Below, piece by piece: positions 1 to 6,502 of a DNA stretch of 11,603 bases. The position numbers and the translations under genes were made by a program. The notes beneath the pieces are model-generated. The model saw only the letters and a program-made list of their open reading frames with translations, made no database searches and had not been told where the DNA came from. This DNA is from CAYYNP01 sp964472545 (GTDB lineage: Bacteria; Planctomycetota; Planctomycetia; Pirellulales; Thermoguttaceae): positions 1 to 11,603 of the forward strand of contig CAYYNP010000308.1 in assembly GCA_964472545.1 (NCBI GenBank), written 5' to 3'. The first letter of the stretch is position 1. Each line of letters begins with the position of its first letter.

Positions 1-60
1 GTTGGGAGTTGGGAATTGAGGGGCGGGGCGGGGAGTTGAGGGGCGGCGGTGGGGTTTTCT
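1..60 (+). repeat. G-rich imperfect repeat with G-quadruplex motif
   Basis: Two adjacent 20-base units (11-30 and 31-50) match at 15 of their first 16 positions. Within them, bases 20-43 hold four runs of four Gs separated by loops of 1, 1 and 6 bases, which meets the usual definition of a G-quadruplex and would allow four tetrads. It lies about 200 bases upstream of the lipoprotein gene, on its coding strand. An open frame across 9-236 has low-complexity Gly/Arg content and no clear start signal, so I do not treat this stretch as coding. The remainder of 61-193 shows nothing I can name. Confidence 0.6.
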
Positions 61-193
61 GGCTGGATGCTCCGGCTTCGTTCGCAGAATCGCTCTGGAC
101 ACGGGTCGGAAAATCGCTACGCTGTCACCCCCTTCTCGTCGAGAATTGTAGGCGTGCCGGGGTTGGGGAATCTGGATTGGTGAGGCATAAACC

Positions 194-230
194 GCCCTTC
201 GCAAGAGGCGACTTGCGTCTTGGCGAGGGC
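194..230 (+). promoter_or_regulatory. Predicted leader hairpin before the lipoprotein gene
   Basis: An inner perfect 6-bp stem (CGCAAG 200-205 with CTTGCG 212-217, six-base loop) is enclosed by an outer stem (GCCCT 194-198 with AGGGC 226-230), with unpaired bases 218-225 on the 3' side. The structure ends four bases before the AGGAG at 235-239, so it could influence translation or mark the end of an upstream transcript. There is no T-run, so a rho-independent terminator is unlikely. This is read by eye; no folding energy was computed. Confidence 0.3.
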
Positions 231-247
231 CAGTAGGAGCCTGTCTG

Positions 248-1291
248 ATGAAACGGTTGTGCGTGCTTGCTGCCGGTGCGGTACTGTTTAGCGGCTGTTG
301 CCGCGGGCCGTCGTATGTGCCGATCGATCCATTTGTATTCGGGCGAACCACGGTCACCTCTCCGTCAACGGGGACGATTTCGCCCGGCACGGACGATCCG
401 GCCTATCGCAATATGTCTGGTTCGGGCCAGCCCAGCCTACCGCCGTCTTCAGATTGGCAACGTTCTTCCGGTGCAGAGAAAGCACCCGGCAACTCGGCAG
501 CCGGTCCGAGTTCTTCGGCCACGTCCTCCGGAGGGGGGCTGTCAACTCCAAGTCCGATGAGTTCCGGTGCGGCGGGCGTACCCCCGCCCAGCGCCAAATC
601 GCCTGCCGGCGCGCCACCCATCGCAAACGCGCCCACTGCTACTTCGCCCACTGCCCCCACCACGTCTCCGTATTCGACCAACACCACACCAAGCCCCGTT
701 CCACCGCCAGGCATAACCGCACCCCCAAGCGGACCTGCCGCGCCGCCCACGGCGCCGTTCACCACGCCTCCAGCAACACCTCCCATCAGCCCTCCGACTA
801 CCGTTCCCACAACTCCTCCCGCACCGCGGCCAACTGTACCCACCAGCCCGTTCAGTACACCCCCGTTTAGGGGTGGTGCGACTGGCGTGCCGCCAGCAAA
901 CCCCACTTCCGGCGGGTCTTTTGCACCGGCGGCCCTGCCGGGCGGCAACGCTGCCGCTTCGCCCCTTCGCAGCGACGCCCCGATCGCGACTTCACGGCGA
1001 ACGGTTGACCTTCCGCCAAGGCCGAGCGCGGGCATAAACTGGGAGAATATTGCCGATCCCCTGGCGGACTTCACCATCGCGCGCCCGGATGGGTCCGCTG
1101 GCGCCGCCACGGGCACGGCCTCTGCTGCTGGGGCGGTCGACATCATGGACCTGCCCAACGTCCGCTCTGGCGCGGGGCAAACGCCGGCCAGCACCGGCTT
1201 CGAAGTCCGTCCGGCCAGTGCCATTGAGCCTTTAGGCGGCACCCGCGTCGTACCGCCACCAGTGTTTTCTCGGCCCAACCCGGGCTTCTAA
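248..1291 (+). CDS. Pro/Ser/Thr-rich predicted lipoprotein, function unknown
   Basis: A 347-residue exported protein. The start is well supported: AGGAG at 235-239 sits eight bases before ATG 248. The N-terminus is a typical short signal, with MKR, a hydrophobic stretch and then FSGC ending at Cys17; this resembles a lipobox, with Phe at -3 less usual than Leu. Lipidation and anchoring in an envelope membrane are therefore likely. Residues about 40-240 are low complexity and dominated by Pro, Ser, Thr, Ala and Gly with many PP and TPP pairs, as in extended wall-spanning or O-glycosylated regions. The C-terminal 100 residues are less biased and include INWENIADPLADF. No enzymatic domain is recognisable. 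It is followed on the same strand by a SecA-like ATPase and two glycosyltransferases, but a separate promoter candidate lies between it and secA. Treat it as a planctomycete-type hypothetical lipoprotein. Confidence 0.8.
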   Translation: MKRLCVLAAGAVLFSGCCRGPSYVPIDPFVFGRTTVTSPSTGTISPGTDDPAYRNMSGSGQPSLPPSSDWQRSSGAEKAPGNSAAGPSSSATSSGGGLSTPSPMSSGAAGVPPPSAKSPAGAPPIANAPTATSPTAPTTSPYSTNTTPSPVPPPGITAPPSGPAAPPTAPFTTPPATPPISPPTTVPTTPPAPRPTVPTSPFSTPPFRGGATGVPPANPTSGGSFAPAALPGGNAAASPLRSDAPIATSRRTVDLPPRPSAGINWENIADPLADFTIARPDGSAGAATGTASAAGAVDIMDLPNVRSGAGQTPASTGFEVRPASAIEPLGGTRVVPPPVFSRPNPGF

Positions 1292-1306
1292 GCTTCGGGT
1301 GCCCCG

Positions 1307-1334
1307 TTCCCCGACTCGGATCGCGGCGTATAAT
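1307..1334 (+). promoter_or_regulatory. Candidate sigma-70 promoter for secA
   Basis: A perfect TATAAT lies at 1329-1334 in otherwise GC-rich sequence between the lipoprotein stop (1291) and the secA start (1389). The best -35 is weak: TTCCCC at 1307-1312, three of six matches, with a 16-base spacer. Transcription would begin near 1341, giving a leader of about 50 bases. The strength of the call rests on the -10 box alone. Confidence 0.45.
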
Positions 1335-1388
1335 TGAGGGTTTGGGCGTCCGGATCCGGCCCTTCCACGCTGCTGGGAACAAAGCACC

Positions 1389-3392
1389 TTGAGCAATCTA
1401 CCCGCGCAAATCCAATCGAAGACCGGCGCGCTTGCCGGCGGACCAAATGGTGTACGGCTCGCGCGCTGGGCCGGGTTGGTGCCGAAGATCAACGCCTTGG
1501 AGCCGGAACTGAAGGAACTCAGCGACCAGCAACTCCGCAAACAGAGCCTGTCGCTGCAATATCGGGCCAAGAGCGGCGAGCCGTTGAGCCGGCTGTTGGT
1601 CGAGGGCTATGGGCTGGTTCGGGAGGCGGGTCGGCGAACCCTTGAAATGAGGCATTTCGACGTCCAGCTTCTGGGCGGGATCGCCATGTTCAACCGGTCG
1701 CTCGTCGAGATGCAGACCGGCGAGGGCAAGACGCTGACCGCCACGCTGCCGATGTATCTGTTCGCACTGACGGGCAAGGGGTGCCAACTGGCCACGGTCA
1801 ACGACTACCTCGCCCGCCGCGACGCCGAGTGGATGGAACCGATCTACAAGGCCTTGGGGCTTTCGGTGGGCGTGGTCGAGACCCAGATGTCGCAGCCCCA
1901 GCGCCGCAAGTCATACGGCTGCGACGTTACCTATGGCACGGCCAAGGAGTTCGGTTTCGATTTCCTGCGCGACCGGCTGCTGTTGCGCCGGATCGGCGAG
2001 GGGCAATCCGATCTGCTGGGCGGGATGATGGGGCAGGGAGGCGGCCAATCGAGCGAGAAGCCCGTGCAGCGCGACCCCTATTTCGCCCTGGTCGACGAGG
2101 CCGACAGCATCCTGATCGATGAAGCCCGAACGCCGCTGATCATCAGCGCGATTCCCACCGAAGAGCAACGCCTCGAGGTCGAGTGCTACAAGTGGTGCGC
2201 GTCGGTGATCCCGGAGTTCGTCGAGGACGAGGAGTTCGAGTACGACCACGAGAAGAAGACCGTCGAACTGACGCGTTCCGGCCGCCAGAAATCCCGGCTG
2301 TTGCCCAAGCCGGCCGACCTGGACACCGTGGGGATGGTCAACATCTACCAATATCTCGAACGCGCGATCCTGGTCAATCGGGAGTACCATCTCGATCGTC
2401 AGTACGTGATTCGCGACGGCGAGGTGGTGATCGTCGACGAGTTTACCGGCCGGCTGGCCGAGGGCCGCAAGTGGCGCGAGGGAATCCACCAGGCGGTCGA
2501 GGCGATGGCCGGAGTCGACGTCACCGTGGCCACCGGCCAGGCCGCGCGGATTACCGTACAGGACTTCTTCCTCCGCTACGAACGGCTGGCCGGCATGACC
2601 GGTACGGCGATGCCCTCGGCTCGGGAGTTGCGGAAGATCTACCGTTGCCACGTGGTGCCCATTCCCACCAACCGCCCGGCGATCCGGCAGCGATTGCCCG
2701 AGCGGATCTTCGGAACTACCGAAGAGAAATGGGCCGCAGTGGTTGAAGAGATCTGTGAGTTGCACGCGCAGGGCCGGCCGCTGTTGATCGGCACCCGTTC
2801 GATCGACAAGTCGGAGATCCTCTCGAAGCTGCTCGATGCCCAGGGCATCGAACATTCGGTGCTCAACGCCAACCACATCGCCGCCGAGGCCGACATCGTG
2901 GCCCGGGCGGGCATCCGCGGCAAGGTGACCGTTTCAACCAATATGGCCGGGCGCGGTACCGACATCCGCCTGGGCGAGGGCGTAACGGACCTTGGCGGGC
3001 TGCACGTGATCTGTACCGAGATGCACGACTCCGGGCGTATCGACCGGCAGTTGATCGGCCGTTGCGGACGCCAGGGCGACCCGGGCACGTTCCGGCAGTA
3101 TCTTGCCCTGGACGACGAGTTGCTGCTCACCGGACTGGGGCCAAACAAGTCGCGAAAGTTCAAAGAGATGGGGGAGGGGGCTGGCAACTCGGGCGCCGGC
3201 AACTCGGGCGCTGGCAACTCGGGCGCTGGCAGTTCATTCGACGGACTGGTAGGCAAGTTTCGCAAGGCTCAGAAGAAGGTCGAACGCCGCCACTTCCGCC
3301 AGCGGCGGCAGTTGATGTACTTCGAGAAGGAACGCAAGAAGATGCAGCGCCAGATGGGCCAGGATCCCTATCTGGATACGCCCGGCTCGTAG
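1389..3392 (+). CDS. secA: SecA-family preprotein translocase ATPase, C-terminally short form
   Basis: A 667-residue ATPase of the SecA family, which drives preproteins through SecYEG. Motifs in order: QLLGGIAM region before residue 100; Walker A MQTGEGKT (108-115); YGTAKEFGFDFLRD; Walker B VDEAD (235-239) followed by SILIDEARTPLIIS; VDEFTGRLAEGRKW (349-362) closing the preprotein cross-linking domain; GMTGTA; TNMAGRGTD (517-525); arginine finger region GRCGRQGD (557-564). Both nucleotide-binding domains are intact. After that, only the start of the helical scaffold remains (VERRHFRQRRQL), and the protein stops. The wing domain, two-helix finger and zinc-binding tail of the roughly 900-residue housekeeping SecA are absent. 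Two low-complexity inserts occur, one Gly/Met/Gln-rich before Walker B and one of GAGNS repeats. The start is TTG with weak GGGA at 1375-1378; no better in-frame start precedes it. It is probably an accessory SecA rather than the housekeeping one. Confidence 0.93.
   Translation: MSNLPAQIQSKTGALAGGPNGVRLARWAGLVPKINALEPELKELSDQQLRKQSLSLQYRAKSGEPLSRLLVEGYGLVREAGRRTLEMRHFDVQLLGGIAMFNRSLVEMQTGEGKTLTATLPMYLFALTGKGCQLATVNDYLARRDAEWMEPIYKALGLSVGVVETQMSQPQRRKSYGCDVTYGTAKEFGFDFLRDRLLLRRIGEGQSDLLGGMMGQGGGQSSEKPVQRDPYFALVDEADSILIDEARTPLIISAIPTEEQRLEVECYKWCASVIPEFVEDEEFEYDHEKKTVELTRSGRQKSRLLPKPADLDTVGMVNIYQYLERAILVNREYHLDRQYVIRDGEVVIVDEFTGRLAEGRKWREGIHQAVEAMAGVDVTVATGQAARITVQDFFLRYERLAGMTGTAMPSARELRKIYRCHVVPIPTNRPAIRQRLPERIFGTTEEKWAAVVEEICELHAQGRPLLIGTRSIDKSEILSKLLDAQGIEHSVLNANHIAAEADIVARAGIRGKVTVSTNMAGRGTDIRLGEGVTDLGGLHVICTEMHDSGRIDRQLIGRCGRQGDPGTFRQYLALDDELLLTGLGPNKSRKFKEMGEGAGNSGAGNSGAGNSGAGSSFDGLVGKFRKAQKKVERRHFRQRRQLMYFEKERKKMQRQMGQDPYLDTPGS
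3181..3240 (+). repeat. 15-bp in-frame tandem repeat inside secA
   Basis: Four 15-base units begin at 3181, 3196, 3211 and 3226. Units 1 and 3 are identical, unit 2 differs by one base, and unit 4 is degenerate. The unit is ctggcaactcgggcg and encodes Gly-Ala-Gly-Asn-Ser, giving a flexible linker at about residues 597-616, between the second nucleotide-binding domain and the last basic helix. Because the unit is a multiple of three, copy-number change would keep the frame. Confidence 0.9.
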
Positions 3393-3439
3393 CCGGATAT
3401 CTCCGGCATGTGGCTGGTCCCGCGGGAGGAGTCGTTCGG

Positions 3440-4693
3440 GTGAATCCGCTTCGGTTGGTGATGGTCGTGCGGCGGTTCTGGCCGATGGTCGGTTCGGTGC
3501 CGCGGGCGACGGCCGATCTGGCGGCCGAGCTTACCTCCCGAGGCTGGGCGGTGACGATCGTCACGGCCCGCTGGCAGCCGTCCTGGCCCGCATCGATCGC
3601 CATCGACGGCGTGCCGGTGGTCCGGTTGCCCCACGCACCCAGCGGTGGCTGGCAGACGCTGCGATTCGTACGTTGCCTTGCCCGCTGGCTGGGCCATCGC
3701 CGCGAGCATTGCGACCTGGTCCACGTGGCGTCGTTGCGGCACGAGGCGTACGCGGCGCATTGGGCGTTGCGGGGCCGCGTGCCGGTAGTGTTGCGGCCGG
3801 CCTCGACGGGGCGCGTGGGCGATTGCCGCTGGCAACTCGACTCGCGTTTTGGCCGATGGGTCAAACGTAAGTGTATGCAAGCCGCGGCGGTGGCGGCACC
3901 CGGCCCCGACGCCCGGCGCGAGTTGGAGGCCGCCGGCTACGACGCCGGCCGCATCCACGACCTGTCGGACGGCGTCCGCATCCCGCCGGAGCGTACGCCG
4001 GCCGTCAAGCGTGCCGCCCGGGCGGCGCTGGCCGAAACCGACCGCGTCTTTCAAATGCCCGACCGGGCACCGCTGGCGGTCTACACGGGCCGTCTGCACA
4101 CCAGCCGAGCGCTGCGATACCTGGTCGCCGCCTGGCAGCCGATCGCCTCGCGATGGCCCGGCGCGCGGCTCTGGCTGGCCGGCGAAGGCCCGGATCGGGA
4201 AACGCTGCTACGGCAGATCGCCTCGCTGAGACTCTCCGGCAGCGTAGTGCCGGTGGGCGTGTTCGACGAAGTCGACGAACTGCTCGCCGCGGCCGACCTG
4301 TTCGTGATGCCGGCCCCCCGCAGCGCCACGCCCCGGTCGCTGATCGAGGCGATGGCTGCCGGGTTGCCTGTAGTCGCGGGCGATGCGCAGGGCATCCGCA
4401 CGCTCATCGGCGATGAAGAAAACGGCCTGATCGTCCCCGAGACCGACGCGACGGCGCTTGGTGCCGCGATGGAGAGACTGCTGAGCGACCCCGACCTGGC
4501 GGCCCGGCTCGGCGCCGAGGCGCGAGCGCACGCCGTCGCCCGCTACTCGCTGACCGACGCGGTCGATTGCTACGCAGACCTCTTCCAGCGGCTTATTGAA
4601 GAGAACTCCCGCGACGTGCGACACGCCCACGTGCTAGACTCGCACCCCCCAAATCCCCCTGGCGACGCGCCGAACGAGCACCGAGAATCGTGA
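3440..4693 (+). CDS. Family 4-type glycosyltransferase (GT-B fold)
   Basis: A 417-residue glycosyltransferase predicted to transfer a sugar from a nucleotide-sugar donor to an envelope or polysaccharide acceptor. I chose GTG 3440 because GGGAGGAG ends at 3431, eight bases upstream; a longer open frame reaches back into secA but has no such signal. The N-terminal half has the usual pattern of RRFWPMVGSVPRATADLAAEL followed by an alternating strand VTIVTA. The C-terminal, donor-binding half shows VYTGRLH (214-220), GEGP (248-251), LFVMPAP and IEAMAAGLPVVAGD (Glu303). In the usual E-x7-E donor motif the first Glu is replaced by Ser295. The start lies 47 bases after the secA stop, and the gene overlaps the next glycosyltransferase by four bases, so the three are probably co-transcribed. 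The donor and acceptor cannot be told from sequence. Confidence 0.9.
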   Translation: MNPLRLVMVVRRFWPMVGSVPRATADLAAELTSRGWAVTIVTARWQPSWPASIAIDGVPVVRLPHAPSGGWQTLRFVRCLARWLGHRREHCDLVHVASLRHEAYAAHWALRGRVPVVLRPASTGRVGDCRWQLDSRFGRWVKRKCMQAAAVAAPGPDARRELEAAGYDAGRIHDLSDGVRIPPERTPAVKRAARAALAETDRVFQMPDRAPLAVYTGRLHTSRALRYLVAAWQPIASRWPGARLWLAGEGPDRETLLRQIASLRLSGSVVPVGVFDEVDELLAAADLFVMPAPRSATPRSLIEAMAAGLPVVAGDAQGIRTLIGDEENGLIVPETDATALGAAMERLLSDPDLAARLGAEARAHAVARYSLTDAVDCYADLFQRLIEENSRDVRHAHVLDSHPPNPPGDAPNEHRES

Positions 4694-5817
4694 GCAAGAG
4701 AATCCTCCATATCGTCCCGACGCTCGGCCGTGGGGGCGCCGAAACGCAGATGGGCCTGCTGGCCCGTGGGCTGGCGACGCACGGCGGGCCCCACGGGCCG
4801 TTCGACGTCTCGGTATGTGCACTGCAACGCGGAGGGCCGTTGGAAGACGAGCTAACGGCGGCCGGCGTCCACGTCGCGGTGATCGGCCGGCGGCGGTGGT
4901 TCGATCCCGGGGCATATCGGCGGCTGCGGCGCCACGTGGCCCAGTGGCGGCCCGATCTGATCCATACGTGGACTCCAGCGGCCGGCGCTTACGGTCACGC
5001 CGTTGCGGCGGCCTGTGGAATACCATGTCGACTGTGCGCGGTGCGGCACCTCGAACGAGGCTCCCGCCGGCTCGCGCTGGCCGTGCAACGCTACGTCACC
5101 CGACGTTCCGCAAGGGTTGTGGTCAACAGCCCGGCCGTGGGCGAACTCTGCCGGCAGTGGGGGCTTCCGAAGGAGAAGGTGCGCACGATTCCCAACGGCG
5201 TGGCGGAGTCGCTGCCGGGCAATACGACGCGTCGTCAGTTGCTGGCCGAATTGGGCCTGCCCGGCGACTGCCGGCTCGTCGCCACGGTCGGATCGCTGCG
5301 GCCGCGCAAACGCATCAAGGATGCGATCTGGACGGCCGATTCGCTGAAGGTGATCCGCGACGACGTGCATTTGTTGATCGTCGGCGACGGCCCTCACCGC
5401 AACCGTCTGATGAAGTTCCGCGACCAGGTGGTGATACGCGACAAGGTCCATTTCCTGGGCCATCGCGACGACGTGCTGCGAGTGCTTCCGCACGTCGACG
5501 TCTTCTGGTCGCCCGGCGAGAGCGCGGGCCAAAGCGGCGCGATCCTCGAAGCGATGGCCCACGGCGTGCCGGTTGTGGTTGCCGCCACACCCGACGCGGG
5601 CGATCTGATCGTACACGAGACGACCGGTTTCGTCGCGCCCATCGGCGAGCGGACCGAATGCGGCCGACACACCAACCGGCTGCTCGACGACGCCGAACTG
5701 GCCGCACGCATTGGCGAGGCCGGCCGGGCACACGTCTTGCGTGAGTTTGGCGCTGAGAAGATGGTCGAGCGTTACGCGGTGTTGTATACGGAGATACTGG
5801 ACGGGATCGGCCGGTAG
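4690..5817 (+). CDS. Family 4-type glycosyltransferase (GT-B fold)
   Basis: A 375-residue retaining glycosyltransferase-like protein. Its GTG start shares GTGA with the stop of the preceding glycosyltransferase, the classic arrangement for coupled translation. The N-terminus ILHIVPTLGRGGAETQ carries the GGAE loop (15-18) common to GT4 enzymes, and HTWTPAAGAYG follows. In the C-terminal domain VGSLRPRKRIKDA, VGDGP (231-235) and LEAMAHGVPVVVAATPDAGD (Glu287) mark the donor site. As in the upstream enzyme, the first Glu of the E-x7-E motif is missing, here Ala279, although a nearby Glu lies two residues earlier in SPGESAGQS. The paired genes probably act in sequence on one glycan or glycoprotein. 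The gene is the last of the + strand block; the next genes run the other way. The substrate is unknown. Confidence 0.9.
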   Translation: MSKRILHIVPTLGRGGAETQMGLLARGLATHGGPHGPFDVSVCALQRGGPLEDELTAAGVHVAVIGRRRWFDPGAYRRLRRHVAQWRPDLIHTWTPAAGAYGHAVAAACGIPCRLCAVRHLERGSRRLALAVQRYVTRRSARVVVNSPAVGELCRQWGLPKEKVRTIPNGVAESLPGNTTRRQLLAELGLPGDCRLVATVGSLRPRKRIKDAIWTADSLKVIRDDVHLLIVGDGPHRNRLMKFRDQVVIRDKVHFLGHRDDVLRVLPHVDVFWSPGESAGQSGAILEAMAHGVPVVVAATPDAGDLIVHETTGFVAPIGERTECGRHTNRLLDDAELAARIGEAGRAHVLREFGAEKMVERYAVLYTEILDGIGR

Positions 5818-5959
5818 GAGCGTCGTGTAGGCGAGGTTGCCAGAACCTGGCACGCCTTGGGGAACGGGCCGTCTTCGGCGAATTCAGCTTTGGAGGGTGG
5901 GCCCCGCGAACTCGCCGTCTTCCCTCGAGGTAGAGCCGCGCCAGGTCACGTGCGTCTCC
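5818..5959. other. Intergenic gap between convergent genes, with short inverted repeats
   Basis: These 142 bases separate the end of the glycosyltransferase pair from the end of the - strand membrane protein gene. A 5-bp inverted repeat TGCCA (5838-5842)/TGGCA (5848-5852) and a GCCG-TCTT-CGGC hairpin (5868-5879) are visible. Either could help bidirectional termination, but neither is followed by a T-run on either strand. The nonamer gccgtcttc occurs twice (5868 and 5914). I see no gene here. Confidence 0.35.
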
Positions 5960-6454
5960 CTATCCGATCTTGACCCACTTCGCGCTTTCGTTCAGTTCGG
6001 CGAACTCGTAGGCCAAGCCTTCGTCACGGAATTCGTAATCGACGCTGCGGTTGAACGCCGTCAGGTTGAAGGGGTGAGGCCAGAAGGCCTCGTAGAGGAT
6101 CAGCGGCGCCAGGCCGAGCAAGGCCAGCCCCGCCGCGGCCCATTTCCGCAGTCCACGCGGAACGCGATGCGAAACCAGCGGCCAAACGTACCAGATCATG
6201 ACGAAGACCAGGCCCAGCGTCAGCACCACGCTCACGATCCGCCGCAGGTGCAGCCCCCAGCCGCAGAGGCCGCATGCCGGAGCTCTGACGCTGAACGGCT
6301 TGCCGAACCCCAGGAAAAGCACCGTCCACCACCCCAACGATCCGGTGGTCAATCGAACGGTCGACGCCGGGGATTCGCGACCACAGACCACGCACCGGTC
6401 GGGGAATCTGGGCTTGTGGGTTTTGGGTAAGTTGACATCCGTGCTGATTGGCAT
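5960..6454 (-). CDS. Small membrane protein with paired CxxC motifs, function unknown
   Basis: A 164-residue protein. CVVC (21-24) and CGLC (61-64) could form a zinc ribbon or bind a metal or iron-sulfur centre at the cytoplasmic face. Two hydrophobic segments follow, at about 72-94 (IVSVVLTLGLVFVMIWYVWPLV) in part and about 106-122 (AAAGLALLGLAPLILYEAF in part), so the protein is probably integral to the inner membrane, with a polar C-terminal tail of about 40 residues. The start ATG at 6454 has no clear Shine-Dalgarno. The gene begins 48 bases after the stop of the pduS-like gene on the same strand, so it is probably co-transcribed and might be a membrane partner for it. I do not recognise a named family. 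Confidence 0.75.
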   Translation of the reverse strand: MPISTDVNLPKTHKPRFPDRCVVCGRESPASTVRLTTGSLGWWTVLFLGFGKPFSVRAPACGLCGWGLHLRRIVSVVLTLGLVFVMIWYVWPLVSHRVPRGLRKWAAAGLALLGLAPLILYEAFWPHPFNLTAFNRSVDYEFRDEGLAYEFAELNESAKWVKIG

Positions 6455-6502
6455 CGTTATAACTCGCGTCTTGCCCTGCCTGGGAATCGACCGCGATTTC
6501 GC

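Noticed and set aside
9..236. 75-residue frame at the left edge
   Set aside because: Gly/Arg low complexity caused by the G-rich repeat, with no supported start or similarity.
403..1278. 291-residue - strand frame opposite the lipoprotein gene
   Set aside because: Gly/Ala/Val-rich mirror of the Pro/Thr/Ser codons; no start signal or domain. The + strand has a strong ribosome binding site and a signal sequence.
1911..2876. 321-residue - strand frame opposite secA
   Set aside because: Fully inside the conserved SecA motor region, so it is a shadow frame.
3181..3240. Short tandem repeats as a CRISPR array
   Set aside because: The 15-bp units are contiguous, have no spacers and encode an in-frame linker.
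3062..3439. N-terminal extension of the first glycosyltransferase into secA
   Set aside because: The extension translates the SecA 3' end in another frame and is Arg/Gly-rich. The GTG at 3440 has an excellent ribosome binding site and begins the family-typical N-terminus.
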